The position numbers and the translations under genes were made by a program. A stretch of 48,493 nucleotides of DNA from a virus. This document shows, piece by piece, positions 1 to 8,201 of the stretch. The DNA is taken from IMG/VR virus record IMGVR_UViG_3300036045_000020, positions 1 to 48,493 of that record; one strand, given 5' to 3'. The notes under the pieces were generated by a model. It was not told the DNA's origin, made no database searches, and saw only the letters and a list, made by a program, of their open reading frames with translations. Numbering within the stretch: position 1 is the stretch's first letter; each line of letters begins with the position of its first letter.

Positions 1-3000
1 GGCGGTGGAGGACTTAGCATTCCTGATGCGGGTGCCTACGATCCGCTAGCAGGGCTTACGCCCGGTGCTGGCGATGATGATGCATCATCGCTAGTTGAGC
101 AGTTCAAGCAAGATGCCGCAGATCTCAAAGCGGCAGCGGCGCAAGAACTCACCGATGCGGAACATATGGCTTTGGCCGCGTTGGATCGCGCCAAGGCCAA
201 TGCACAGACAGCCATTGCCGAACAAGCCGCCACGATCCTTAGCAACATAACGACGTTTGTCACGCAGGCCCTTGCGCCGATTGGTGGCATAGATGCGGTC
301 ATTGGTGGGCTTGTTGGCGTGTTTACCGCGCTTGGAAGCTTGCTCGTCGGGCCGCTGATCACCGGCGCACTGAGCAGTGTCGCAGGCCTGTTGACGGCAC
401 TGCTGTCGCCGGTCTCGCTGGTGATTATTGCAGCGGGGCTGCTAGGCGCTGCTTGGGCTACCAACGTCGGCAACATTCAGGGTATCACGACCGGAGCTAT
501 TCAAGGTGTTATCGACGCCTTTGCGCGGCTCACCTCTGGCGAAATTACCTTTGAACAGTTTGCACTTCAGATCCTGTCATCGTTTAGTAGCATTCGTGAT
601 GCGGCGGTTACAGCTATTGGCGAACTTGTTGTCAACGCGATCAACGTCATTGGTCAACAGGGGCCAGGTGTTATTGCCGCGCTGCAAAGCTGGTCACTCG
701 CGTTTTTGACCTTTGCTGCTGACGCCGCCCCCGGTATGCTGGCCCAACTCGGCACGCTTGTCAGCAGTGTTATTACGGCTATTGGGGAAGCAGCACCAGG
801 GCTGATTACCGCACTTGGGGCGTGGGCATTAGCGCTGGCTGAGTGGCTTGTGACGGCTGGCCCGCCGTTGCTTGGTAATCTTGGAGCAACAGTAGGGCAG
901 ATCCTTGATGCGTTCGGCGCAGCGCTGCCGGGTATTGTTGGGGCTTTAGCGCAATGGGGCGCTGCCTTTGTTGCCTGGGCCGTGCAAGCGGCTCCGCCGC
1001 TGATGGCGCAGTTGTTGACCCTTGCGGGACAATTGATTGGCTATATTGGCGAGCGCGTTCCTGTCATTGCCAGCCAACTGGCACAGTGGGCGCTTGCATT
1101 TGTGGCCTGGGCAGGCCCCGCCGCTGCCGAACTGATTCTTGCTCTTGGGCTGATGGCAGGGCAAGTCATTGCGCTCGTTGCTGCACAAGCCCCTGTCATT
1201 CAAGCCAAATTGCTGGAATGGGCTGCTGCGTTTGTCGGCTGGGTTGCGACCGATGCCATTCCGCAATTACTCGCAGCGCTTGGCACGTTCAAAGGCGAAA
1301 TCGACGGCTGGATTGGCGCAACCGCTGTCAGTATCCTCTCGCAGGCCGTTAGCATTGGTAGCAATCTGACCAGTGGCATTCGTCAAGGTATTGAGCAGGC
1401 CTGGGAAAGCCTGAAGTCCTGGTTTATGGGACTTGTTGGCGGCCTCATCGGGGCTGGCAAAAGTGCTATTGAATCAAAGTCGCCATCAGAAGCCGCCGCG
1501 CGTGAAATTGGCGAGCCGATCCCGCTTGGTATTGCTGAAGGTGTGACGCGCATGGCGCAGGCCGCGCTCGATTCCGTCACGGTCGTTGGGGAGAATCTGC
1601 TCAACGCCTTGCAGCGTGTGATGGACGAAGCAGCACAACTCGTTGCCGAAAGTGTGCAGCGCGCTATTACGGGAGCGGTAGCGGAGCGCCAAAACGCCAT
1701 TGATGTGTTTGACGAACTTACCAACCTGGCCGAACGTGTGCCAACACCAACCTATGACGATGCAACGCGCGCTATTCAGACCGAGTTGGATACGCTCGAA
1801 AAGGCAGCCAAAGATCGCGAAGCAGCACTCGATGCAGGCTTTGAAGACAACGAGCGCGCCTTGCAAAAGCGGCTCGAAGACGACATTGATTCACTCGAAA
1901 CACGGCTTGAAGAAACGGTCAAACAGCTTGATGGTGCCTACGATGAACTCGGGAACAAAGCTAAAGAGGCCAGTGAAGATCAGAAAAACGTTGCCAGCGA
2001 TCTGCGTGATGTTGATCGAGAACTTGAAAAACTTCAAAAAGAGATCGATGCATTTGAAGGCCCGGATCGTAGTGCGTTTGAAGCCATTACCGAAGCCGAT
2101 CTCAATGCCATTATTCCGCGCGGGCTGGTTTCAGAAGAAGAGCGCCAGCGGCGCATTGCGGAGTATATGGCCGCGCGCGAGGCCGAGTTTCAACAGCAAG
2201 CAGCAGCAGCGCAGCAACAATTTGACGCGCTTCAACGCGACAAAGACGACCTGCTTGCTAAACGCGCAGCCTTGGCCCAGCGAGATAGTGCGCTGACTGC
2301 CGAGCTTGATGCGATTGAAGCTGAACGCACGCGCCTCAAAAACCAGATTGCCACCGAAAAGGATTTGAGCAAAGACGAGATCGAGCGCCGGAAAGACGAG
2401 ATCGACGCCGAAATCGAGCGCCAGAAACAACAACTCAGTGCCGATATTCAAGCCCAACGCAATGCAGCTGCCGCAGAACGCGACGCAATGATTCGCGAGC
2501 AACTGCGACACATGAAGGTGGTAGCTGGATCGGATAATCGCGCCATTGCTGACATTGTGCAACGCGCGCAAGACGAACTGGCCGTCCTTGAAAAAGACGT
2601 GGCCGCATTACGCGATGTCGATGCGGAAAAAGCCGCTGAACTGTACGAGATGCGCTCACGGCATATTCTACAGCTCGCTGAACTGGACAAAGAACTTGCG
2701 CTTGAAACCGACGCAGAAAAGCGCAAAGAGATCGAACGGCGCATTGCGCTTGAACGATCACTCCAAGAAGCAGAGCAAGCCGAATTCAACTACAACCTAG
2801 AACAAACGACCAAGCGCTACGACGATCTCAAAAAGGAACTCGACGCACTCGAAGAAGCGCAGCAACAAAATGACAGCGACGTTGCGCAATCCGCACTGCA
2901 AGATCAAATTAAAGCGATTGAAGCGGAACAAAAGAAGATCCAGGAACAGCAGCGCGTACAAGGGTTGAAAGATGCCATTGCCGACTTGCAGCAAGACAAT

Positions 3001-3390
3001 GTTGACCTCGACAAAGAACGGAAAGATATTCTGCGCCTGCGCAAAGACCTGCAAAGCGAAGGCATCCTGGATGCCAAAACCAAGAAAGAACAAGATGCAC
3101 GCCTTGCCGAAATTGCCGCCGAACAAGCCAAAAACAACGCCGACATACAACTGAAAAACCTTGACCTTGAAAAAGCCGCGCTGCAAGCGCAATTGGCTGA
3201 AGCGCAGCAGCAAGACGCGGCAACCACGCCATCAACCGAAACAACCGATATGGCCGCCCTGCTCCAGCTCTTGACACAAATGACCAATGGCTCGACAACC
3301 AACTACTATCAATATCAGCCGACCTATGGCAGCGGGCCAGATGACCCAGCACGCGCACTGGAATTAATGGAGCGCTTGCGCGGAGGATAA
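1..3390 (+). CDS. Tail tape measure protein, C-terminal part (gene continues from 46169-48493)
   Basis: This is the downstream part of the tape measure protein, which sets tail length and lies inside the tail tube. The frame is open from base 1 with no start of its own; residues from base 1 are Gly-rich (GGGLSIPDAG) and continue the Gly-rich end of the reading frame at 48493. From 661 to 1320 there are five 44-residue hydrophobic tandem repeats (start pattern xPGxIxAL, then W). A motif SPSEAAAREIGEPIPLGIAEG-like at about 1483-1545 is typical of tape measure C-terminal halves (serine-proline, then G-x-GxAEG). From about 1740 to 3200 the protein is a long charged coiled coil rich in Glu, Lys, Gln and Ala. 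It is followed after one base by the distal tail protein, the standard siphovirus order. ATG at 166 is an internal Met, not the true start. Confidence 0.93.
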   Translation, partial: GGGGLSIPDAGAYDPLAGLTPGAGDDDASSLVEQFKQDAADLKAAAAQELTDAEHMALAALDRAKANAQTAIAEQAATILSNITTFVTQALAPIGGIDAVIGGLVGVFTALGSLLVGPLITGALSSVAGLLTALLSPVSLVIIAAGLLGAAWATNVGNIQGITTGAIQGVIDAFARLTSGEITFEQFALQILSSFSSIRDAAVTAIGELVVNAINVIGQQGPGVIAALQSWSLAFLTFAADAAPGMLAQLGTLVSSVITAIGEAAPGLITALGAWALALAEWLVTAGPPLLGNLGATVGQILDAFGAALPGIVGALAQWGAAFVAWAVQAAPPLMAQLLTLAGQLIGYIGERVPVIASQLAQWALAFVAWAGPAAAELILALGLMAGQVIALVAAQAPVIQAKLLEWAAAFVGWVATDAIPQLLAALGTFKGEIDGWIGATAVSILSQAVSIGSNLTSGIRQGIEQAWESLKSWFMGLVGGLIGAGKSAIESKSPSEAAAREIGEPIPLGIAEGVTRMAQAALDSVTVVGENLLNALQRVMDEAAQLVAESVQRAITGAVAERQNAIDVFDELTNLAERVPTPTYDDATRAIQTELDTLEKAAKDREAALDAGFEDNERALQKRLEDDIDSLETRLEETVKQLDGAYDELGNKAKEASEDQKNVASDLRDVDRELEKLQKEIDAFEGPDRSAFEAITEADLNAIIPRGLVSEEERQRRIAEYMAAREAEFQQQAAAAQQQFDALQRDKDDLLAKRAALAQRDSALTAELDAIEAERTRLKNQIATEKDLSKDEIERRKDEIDAEIERQKQQLSADIQAQRNAAAAERDAMIREQLRHMKVVAGSDNRAIADIVQRAQDELAVLEKDVAALRDVDAEKAAELYEMRSRHILQLAELDKELALETDAEKRKEIERRIALERSLQEAEQAEFNYNLEQTTKRYDDLKKELDALEEAQQQNDSDVAQSALQDQIKAIEAEQKKIQEQQRVQGLKDAIADLQQDNVDLDKERKDILRLRKDLQSEGILDAKTKKEQDARLAEIAAEQAKNNADIQLKNLDLEKAALQAQLAEAQQQDAATTPSTETTDMAALLQLLTQMTNGSTTNYYQYQPTYGSGPDDPARALELMERLRGG
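661..1320 (+). repeat. Five 132-bp (44-residue) tandem repeats in the tape measure gene
   Basis: Units begin at 661, 793, 925, 1057 and 1189. Each encodes 44 residues with a shared pattern: (G/A/L/V)P(G/V)xIxAL near the start, Trp at position 11, a second aromatic or Trp near 18, a Pro-containing turn near 23-25, and a hydrophobic Gly-rich end. The units have diverged in DNA sequence but keep exact length. Tape measure repeats are known to scale tail length; the number of units here is seen directly. Confidence 0.85.
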
Positions 3391-3391
3391 G

Positions 3392-4285
3392 ATGACCCTG
3401 GCACGGATTGAAGCACTACGAGGCGAAGAAGTCCTTGACCTGCATCAGATTGATGGAGCCTATCTGCGCACATCGGAAGACGGCTTTGGGCTCGCCCCGG
3501 TGCGCCGCCTCACCGAACGCGGCCCGTTGCAAGACGGCCTGAGTGATATTGGCTTTCGCCTTGATGCACGGCAGATTGCGCTTGTCTTTGATGTTGATGC
3601 TGAGGATATTGTCAGCTATTACGCGGCGTGCGATGCGCTCCTTGATATGTTCAAGCCGTCGCTTGTGCCGCTCAGACTCCGCTATACGCGCGAAGATGGC
3701 GCGGTGCGCCAGATCGACGTGCATTACAGCGGACAAATGCGCTATAGCTCGCAAGATCGCCGCGCGTTGTATCGGTCTGTGGCTATTGAATTGGTTGCAC
3801 CTGATCCAACGCTGTACGATCCAACCGCCGAGCAATACTCGTTTGGCATTGCCGCAGGTGGCAGCGCGCTCACGGTGCCAACGCCGGTGCCAACCCCCGT
3901 GGGCACCTCGACTGTCAATCAGACAACAACCATCACCTACGGCGGGCGCTGGAAGACCTACCCTGAAATACGCATTGTGGGGCCGATCACAGGCCCGGTC
4001 ATTCGCAATCTGGCAACCAATGAGCAATTAGCGTTTCCTAATGTTACCATACCAGCAGGAACAGAATACCTGATTGATACGCGCTACGGCTATAAAACCA
4101 TTCGCACGGCATCAGGCGTCAACAAGATCGGCGATCTCAGTGCTGACAGCGACCTCGCGGGTTTTCATATTGCTGCTGCGCCCGAAGCGCCCCAGGGCTT
4201 GAACTCATTTCAAGTCACCGGCAACGGGGCTAATTCCCAAACGCAAGTCTACGTCTTTTTTTATAAACGATTTATTGCGCTGTAG
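3392..4285 (+). CDS. Distal tail protein (Dit-like)
   Basis: 297 aa, starting one base after the tape measure stop. Position directly downstream of the tape measure, and a sequence with an N-terminal beta-rich half containing a passage on ligand-free beta strands (RRLTERGPLQDG, then IALVFDVDAEDIVSYYAACDALLDMF) followed by LVAPDPTLYDP near residue 140, fit the distal tail protein family, which forms the hexameric hub at the tip of siphovirus tails. The C-terminal half (about residues 150-297) is a separate beta-sandwich, as in evolved Dit proteins with an extra carbohydrate-binding-like domain. The family call rests on context and on general resemblance; the boundary of the second domain is inferred. 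Confidence 0.72.
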   Translation: MTLARIEALRGEEVLDLHQIDGAYLRTSEDGFGLAPVRRLTERGPLQDGLSDIGFRLDARQIALVFDVDAEDIVSYYAACDALLDMFKPSLVPLRLRYTREDGAVRQIDVHYSGQMRYSSQDRRALYRSVAIELVAPDPTLYDPTAEQYSFGIAAGGSALTVPTPVPTPVGTSTVNQTTTITYGGRWKTYPEIRIVGPITGPVIRNLATNEQLAFPNVTIPAGTEYLIDTRYGYKTIRTASGVNKIGDLSADSDLAGFHIAAAPEAPQGLNSFQVTGNGANSQTQVYVFFYKRFIAL

Positions 4286-4311
4286 CATCACTACAACGCA
4301 GGAGGGACATC

Positions 4312-5454
4312 GTGGCACAAAAATCACTCTGGTGGGATACTAATGGCACCGGCGACGGCGCTGCAAACTATACCGAAGCTGAATGGTTCGGATGGCTCCG
4401 TCGCACGTTTGGCGGATCGGGCGTGCATCGGGGACACGCCAATGAACTTGCCGTAAGTGGCACGGCTTCGCCGCTCAGTGTGGCGACCGGGGCCGCCGTG
4501 GTCTACGGTAGTCCCTACGAAAGCGATGCGGTCGAAACGCTGGCGGTTTCGACACCAGCCGCATCCACGGGCGGGCGCGTGGTGTTGCGCAGTGATTGGA
4601 CAGCGCAAACGGTGCGTCTTGCCATCAAAATGAGCGCAGGCGGCGTAACAGCGCCGCCTGCCCTTACACAAACGCCCAACACAACGTGGGAGATTTCGCT
4701 TGCCTCGTTTGTCATTTCCAACACGGGCGTGATTACGCTGAGTGATGAACGCGGCTTCCTCGAATACGCCACCAACCACGTCAAGCGGGGTGGCGACACG
4801 ATGAGCGGGAACCTTACGATTAGCAATGCCGCCCCGGTCACACGCTGGAACGAAACCGATGCAACGGCCAATAATCGCGTGTGGGATGTGCTTGTCGATA
4901 CCGCGAAGTTCTTCCTGCGTGTTGGCAATGATGCACTCAGTAGTTTTACCAACGTCCTGCGCATCTCGCGTAGTGCAAACGCCATCACCGAGATTGATTT
5001 CCTCGTCAACGACGTGCTGCGGCGTAATGCCAATAAGATTTGGGATGCGGGCAACGATGGCGCAGGGAGCGGCCTTGATGCCGATCTGCTCGACGGACTT
5101 AATAGTACAGCCTTTCTTTTGCTGTCATTGCTCAATCGACGCGGCGGCAATGCCAGCGATTGGAGCATTGGCGGCACGTCAAATTACACCATAGGCAACA
5201 TCCGCATTCAGTTTGGCGCTGCGGTTCCTTCAGCGGCAGCAGGCAGTGTCACGGTGACGTTCCCTGTGGCCTTTAGTAACAAACCCGTCGTACTTATCGG
5301 ATCGGGCTTTCGTGCCAGCCCAACACCTGGCAACTATATGACCTATCCACAAACCATTTCAAGCAGCAGTGTCCTCATTGACTTTAGTTCAACTGCTGAT
5401 GACACCAATCCCGCAACATACCCGATTTATTGGATCGCACTGGGGCCAGCATAA
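4312..5454 (+). CDS. Tail fibre / receptor-binding protein
   Basis: 380 aa, GTG start at 4312 preceded by a strong ribosome site (AGGAGGGAC). The N-terminal ~150 residues look like a tail-attachment domain (SLWWDTNGTGDGAANYTEAEW), the middle includes a short trimeric fibre-like stretch, and DADLLDGLNSTAFLL near residues 257-272 is the D-LLDGL-S-xF signature common in phage tail fibres. The C-terminal ~100 residues (from NYTIGNIRIQFG) form a beta-rich tip like fibre receptor-binding heads. It sits between the Dit-like protein and the tail hub. It probably recognises the host surface; the receptor is unknown. Confidence 0.72.
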   Translation: MAQKSLWWDTNGTGDGAANYTEAEWFGWLRRTFGGSGVHRGHANELAVSGTASPLSVATGAAVVYGSPYESDAVETLAVSTPAASTGGRVVLRSDWTAQTVRLAIKMSAGGVTAPPALTQTPNTTWEISLASFVISNTGVITLSDERGFLEYATNHVKRGGDTMSGNLTISNAAPVTRWNETDATANNRVWDVLVDTAKFFLRVGNDALSSFTNVLRISRSANAITEIDFLVNDVLRRNANKIWDAGNDGAGSGLDADLLDGLNSTAFLLLSLLNRRGGNASDWSIGGTSNYTIGNIRIQFGAAVPSAAAGSVTVTFPVAFSNKPVVLIGSGFRASPTPGNYMTYPQTISSSSVLIDFSSTADDTNPATYPIYWIALGPA

Positions 5455-5774
5455 TGCACACACTGACCAGTTTGTTTGTAACCGCACTCATCACCACGAC
5501 ACTTGCCGTTGAGCCGGTTCACTTCACCGGCACCATCACAGGAGGTGAATTTACCAATCTTCTTATTTTGCACAGCGAGCGCAACGACACTTATCCCAGT
5601 TGCACCGTGTTTTACACCGACTATTTTGAGTGCGATGCCATTGCGCGTGACACCTTTCCGGTGATTGTAACACCCTCGTATCAGCCAACAGCAGGTTGTC
5701 TGACGCTTACCGTTGATGATCAGGTGCTCATTGAAACGTGTGATCAGCGCGTGTACCTTCCTATAATCCCATGA
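5454..5774 (+). CDS. Small secreted protein of unknown function in the tail operon
   Basis: 106 aa. The ATG at 5454 overlaps the fibre gene stop by one base (TAATG), so this start is preferred over an in-frame upstream codon. Residues 1-20 (MHTLTSLFVTALITTTLAVE) look like a signal peptide with a short hydrophobic core. The mature part has four or five cysteines and ends in VYLPIIP, similar to the YLPL-type motif in secreted Chloroflexota proteins. The downstream tail hub overlaps it by ATGA. A secreted protein inside a tail gene run is unusual; it could be a conversion or exclusion factor, but no function can be assigned from sequence. Confidence 0.7.
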   Translation: MHTLTSLFVTALITTTLAVEPVHFTGTITGGEFTNLLILHSERNDTYPSCTVFYTDYFECDAIARDTFPVIVTPSYQPTAGCLTLTVDDQVLIETCDQRVYLPIIP

Positions 5775-6868
5775 GCGCTGAGTATAAACTGCGCCTGTAT
5801 ACGCCGCTTGGCGTGCCGGTCGCCGAAATCACCGACTTCCTCAGCTTGCAAGTGATCAAGCGTTTGAATGAGCCAGGACTGGCGCGCGTTACGCTGCGCG
5901 CTGATCATCAGACCATTGAAACATTGAGTCACAATAGCCTGATTGAGATCTATCGGCGCAACGCCGTGCAGGGCATCGGCTGGTACCGCCTGTTTGGGGC
6001 CTTGTATGTTGATGAAGGTATTGAGAGCAATGACGACGGCTCTGACACGTTCAGTACCGAATGCCCTGGCGAATTGTCGCTGTTGACCTGGCGCAGTGTG
6101 CTCTGGAAGTCAGGCACGGCTAATCGCAGCGTGTTTAGCAATGTGCGCGCTGAGACCATTGTCAAAACACTGGTTGAGCGCAACATCACGAGCGCAGCAA
6201 CCGCAGCCAGCGGGCGCGAACGCGACGGCAGCCTTGCAGGGCTCACCATCACCGTTCAGCCTGACAGTGCAGGCGGCAATCTGCTTAACATCGAGTGCGC
6301 GTGGGATGGCTTGCTCAGCGTGCTACAAAATGTTTGCGGAACTGTGGGCGGCGGCGATATTGATTTGATCAAAACGGGTGCTGCTTCGTGGGAATTTCGC
6401 TGGTACTCAGGACATCGCGGCACCGACCGCAGTGCGACCGTCACGTTTGCCCGTGAGTATGGCAATATGGGCAGCCCATCCTATCGGCGTGATCGCCGCG
6501 ACGAGCGTACCGTGGCCATCGTGCTTGGCCCAGGGCAGGGCGCACAGCAGACCATCGATCTGCGCACCAGCATTGACTATAGTGCAACCAATAATACAGA
6601 GTTAATCGTCAGCGCAACAGGGGAGCAATCCGCAGCAGCGCGCGATGTGACCGGCGATATTGCGTTGGATGAGCGCAAAGCCCGCTATCAATTTCGCTTC
6701 ACTCCATTGCAAACGCCAAGCTCGCAAATTGATCGCGATTACTTCCTGGGCGACCTGGTACGGGCACGCTATCGCACGGTAAACGTGGTGCAAAAAATCG
6801 TTGGCGCAACATTCAGCCTGAACAGCAACGGCAACGAACAAATTAGTGTGGAGATGCGCGATGTATGA
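5771..6868 (+). CDS. Tail hub / tail-associated protein (Gp37-like)
   Basis: 365 aa, ATGA overlap with the previous gene. The N-terminus (YKLRLYTPLGVPVAEITDF, then LNEPGLARVTL) and overall size resemble the siphovirus ReqiPepy6 Gp37-like family, whose members are baseplate hub proteins built from the gp27/Tal fold. It would cap the tail tube and open at DNA ejection. No peptidoglycan-cleaving domain is visible at the C-terminus, so this is a short hub. Position after the tape measure, Dit and fibre supports the call. Family assignment is by recalled similarity. Confidence 0.72.
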   Translation: MSAEYKLRLYTPLGVPVAEITDFLSLQVIKRLNEPGLARVTLRADHQTIETLSHNSLIEIYRRNAVQGIGWYRLFGALYVDEGIESNDDGSDTFSTECPGELSLLTWRSVLWKSGTANRSVFSNVRAETIVKTLVERNITSAATAASGRERDGSLAGLTITVQPDSAGGNLLNIECAWDGLLSVLQNVCGTVGGGDIDLIKTGAASWEFRWYSGHRGTDRSATVTFAREYGNMGSPSYRRDRRDERTVAIVLGPGQGAQQTIDLRTSIDYSATNNTELIVSATGEQSAAARDVTGDIALDERKARYQFRFTPLQTPSSQIDRDYFLGDLVRARYRTVNVVQKIVGATFSLNSNGNEQISVEMRDV

Positions 6869-7361
6869 TGATGTCCTTGCAGAACTCGTAAAGCGCGTGA
6901 AAACACTGGAGCGGCACGTTGCGCGTCTTGAGCGGCGTGAACAGCCATTGCAGGCCGTTGGCACGTTCACGCCGACGTTCATCGGCACCACAATCGCAGG
7001 AACGTTCACCTACGTTGCACAGCGCGGCGTGTATCGGCGCATTGGCGATGTTGTGTTGTACTCGGCGCAATGTGCCATTAATGCCATTGGCACAACACCG
7101 ACCGGCACCATCCGCATGAGCGGCCTGCCGTTTGAATGTGCCAATATCAATGGCACAAACTATCCTGGTGCCATTGGCATTAATAGCAACGTTGACTATG
7201 GCACAAGTTGGCTTGAGCTAACGGCCGTGGTGACGCCAGGAACGTCACAGATCTATTTGTATCGCGTGGTTGACAACACCGCCGCCGCCGAATTCCCAGC
7301 GAGTCAGTTCACCAATGCCAGCGCGAATCTGATCGTCGGCGGCTGGTATGTGACCGCATGA
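6861..7361 (+). CDS. Small fibre-tip-like structural protein
   Basis: 166 aa. ATG at 6861 has a GGAG ribosome site at 6850-6853 with 7-base spacing and overlaps the hub gene by 8 bases. The first ~30 residues (YDDVLAELVKRVKTLERHVARLE) form a heptad coiled coil that should trimerise. The remainder is a beta-rich domain with TFIGTTIAGTFTY and YRRIGDVVLYSA, which resembles the jelly-roll tip domains of phage fibres and collagen-like tail tips. It most likely decorates the tail tip or a side fibre. Specific binding partner not known. Confidence 0.62.
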   Translation: MYDDVLAELVKRVKTLERHVARLERREQPLQAVGTFTPTFIGTTIAGTFTYVAQRGVYRRIGDVVLYSAQCAINAIGTTPTGTIRMSGLPFECANINGTNYPGAIGINSNVDYGTSWLELTAVVTPGTSQIYLYRVVDNTAAAEFPASQFTNASANLIVGGWYVTA

Positions 7362-7597
7362 TTGCCTTTCTTATCGCCCTACTCACCTGGGCACAGCAGA
7401 GTGATGCGTCGGAGGCCTACGCGCTGGCCTGGCCGCGCCTGTATCCCGCGACGTGCGTTCAGCAACAATGCAGCGCCCGCGTCCATAGCGTGCCGTTGGG
7501 CAAGCGTGTCTACATTATTGAGGTCTGGCCAGGAGGAATAGAGCAACGTTATCACGTCGCCGGGGAGCGGCTGTCCTTGCCGCTGGTTGGGCAATGA
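7358..7597 (+). CDS. Small secreted protein, unknown function
   Basis: 79 aa, ATGA overlap with the upstream gene. The N-terminus (MIAFLIALLTWAQQSDASEA) is hydrophobic and resembles a short signal peptide with a cleavage site near AQQSDA. Two cysteines lie close together (TCVQQQC), and the C-terminus is a short beta-rich tail. It is the second small secreted-type product in the tail operon, after the gene at 5454. Nothing in the sequence gives a function. Confidence 0.6.
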   Translation: MIAFLIALLTWAQQSDASEAYALAWPRLYPATCVQQQCSARVHSVPLGKRVYIIEVWPGGIEQRYHVAGERLSLPLVGQ

Positions 7598-7923
7598 GGT
7601 ACCGGCGCGGTGTGCCAGTCGTGGACTGTGACGGCGTGCGCTGGGAGAGCATGTGCGCACTCGCACGGCACCTGGGCTGTACGCCTGCCGCACTCTACCG
7701 GCATGTCGAGCCGCACGACGACGGGTACCGGCTCGTGAGCGCGCCGCATCCAGCAAACGTGGGACGGCCAACCTGGACAGGGCGTGACGAACGCCTACTT
7801 ACGCTGATCCAGCGCCTCGCGCGGAATTGCAACGATGCAGCACTCGCGCAGCAACTGGCGGCGCGTATTGGCGACAATGCAGCGGCGGCGGTGCTGGCGA
7901 CGCTGCAAGCAGAGCAGGGATAA
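7594..7923 (+). CDS. Putative helix-turn-helix protein at the end of the late operon
   Basis: 109 aa, ATGA overlap with the upstream gene and the last gene of the late + strand run. Residues 21-38 (MCALARHLGCTPAALYRHV) have the spacing of a helix-turn-helix, and PTWTGRDERLLTLIQRLA in the second half resembles a SANT/HTH-type helix. It could be a small DNA-binding protein acting on the nearby att region or on late expression. It could also be a structural protein with chance resemblance. No further domain is visible. Confidence 0.5.
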   Translation: MRYRRGVPVVDCDGVRWESMCALARHLGCTPAALYRHVEPHDDGYRLVSAPHPANVGRPTWTGRDERLLTLIQRLARNCNDAALAQQLAARIGDNAAAAVLATLQAEQG

Positions 7924-7990
7924 ACACCTCAACGTGCAGTGCGTGTATGTGTGTGTGTATAAACACCACAAAACACCACAAAACACAATA
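7921..7990 (+). repeat. AC-rich direct repeats, candidate integrase arm sites
   Basis: The 10-base unit AAACACCACA occurs at 7961-7970 and 7971-7980, with degenerate copies AAACACAATA at 7981-7990 and AAACACCTCA at 7922-7931. The mirror side of the att core (8161-8185) is GT-rich. Short direct repeats on both sides of a core are typical of arm-type sites bound by the N-terminal domain of tyrosine integrases. The 10-base period would put sites on one DNA face. Function is inferred from location. Confidence 0.45.
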
Positions 7991-8073
7991 CAACACACTC
8001 TATGAAAAAGAAATAACGCATACCAATGCAGAAAACAACAAACAACGCAGTGTTGTTCTTGTACAAGCTTCGG

Positions 8074-8119
8074 CCTTTTAAGCAGATGGTCGTGGGTTCG
8101 ATCCCCACCCGGCCCACCA
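8074..8119 (+). other. attP: attP core carrying the 3' half of a tRNA-Lys(UUU) gene
   Basis: Reading 5' to 3': anticodon loop CTTTTAA (8075-8081, anticodon TTT), 3' anticodon stem GCAGA, variable loop TGGTC, T stem GTGGG with loop TTCGATC and CCCAC, acceptor strand CCGGCCC, discriminator A and CCA (8117-8119). The sequence upstream of 8074 does not continue a tRNA, so this is not a whole tRNA gene. Temperate phages often integrate into tRNA 3' ends and carry the matching segment to restore the tRNA. The integrase gene lies 80 bases away with its 3' end facing the site. Confidence 0.85.
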
Positions 8120-8125
8120 GATTAG

Positions 8126-8160
8126 GAAGCCCAAATGTCATAGTTTGACATTTGGGCTTC
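8126..8160. terminator. Strong hairpin beside attP
   Basis: A perfect 15-bp stem (GAAGCCCAAATGTCA, 8126-8140, with its complement 8146-8160) closes a 5-base loop TAGTT. It lies 6 bases after the tRNA CCA end and between the att core and the convergent 3' end of the integrase gene. There is no long U run, so it may act as a bidirectional terminator, as a processing signal for the restored tRNA, or as part of the recombination site. Confidence 0.6.
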
Positions 8161-8201
8161 TGCGTGTGTGTGTGTCTATGTGTGAGTGTATTGCTCATAC
8201 G

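Noticed and set aside
7921-7990. CRISPR-like array
   Set aside because: The repeats are 10 bases in tandem with no spacers and no cas genes nearby.
8075-8119. Complete tRNA-Lys gene
   Set aside because: Only the part from the anticodon loop to CCA is present; the upstream sequence does not form the other strands.
7929-8198. 89-aa reading frame on the - strand containing VGIEPTT
   Set aside because: VGIEPTT is a well-known artefact of reading the opposite strand of a tRNA; it crosses the tRNA-Lys segment in attP.
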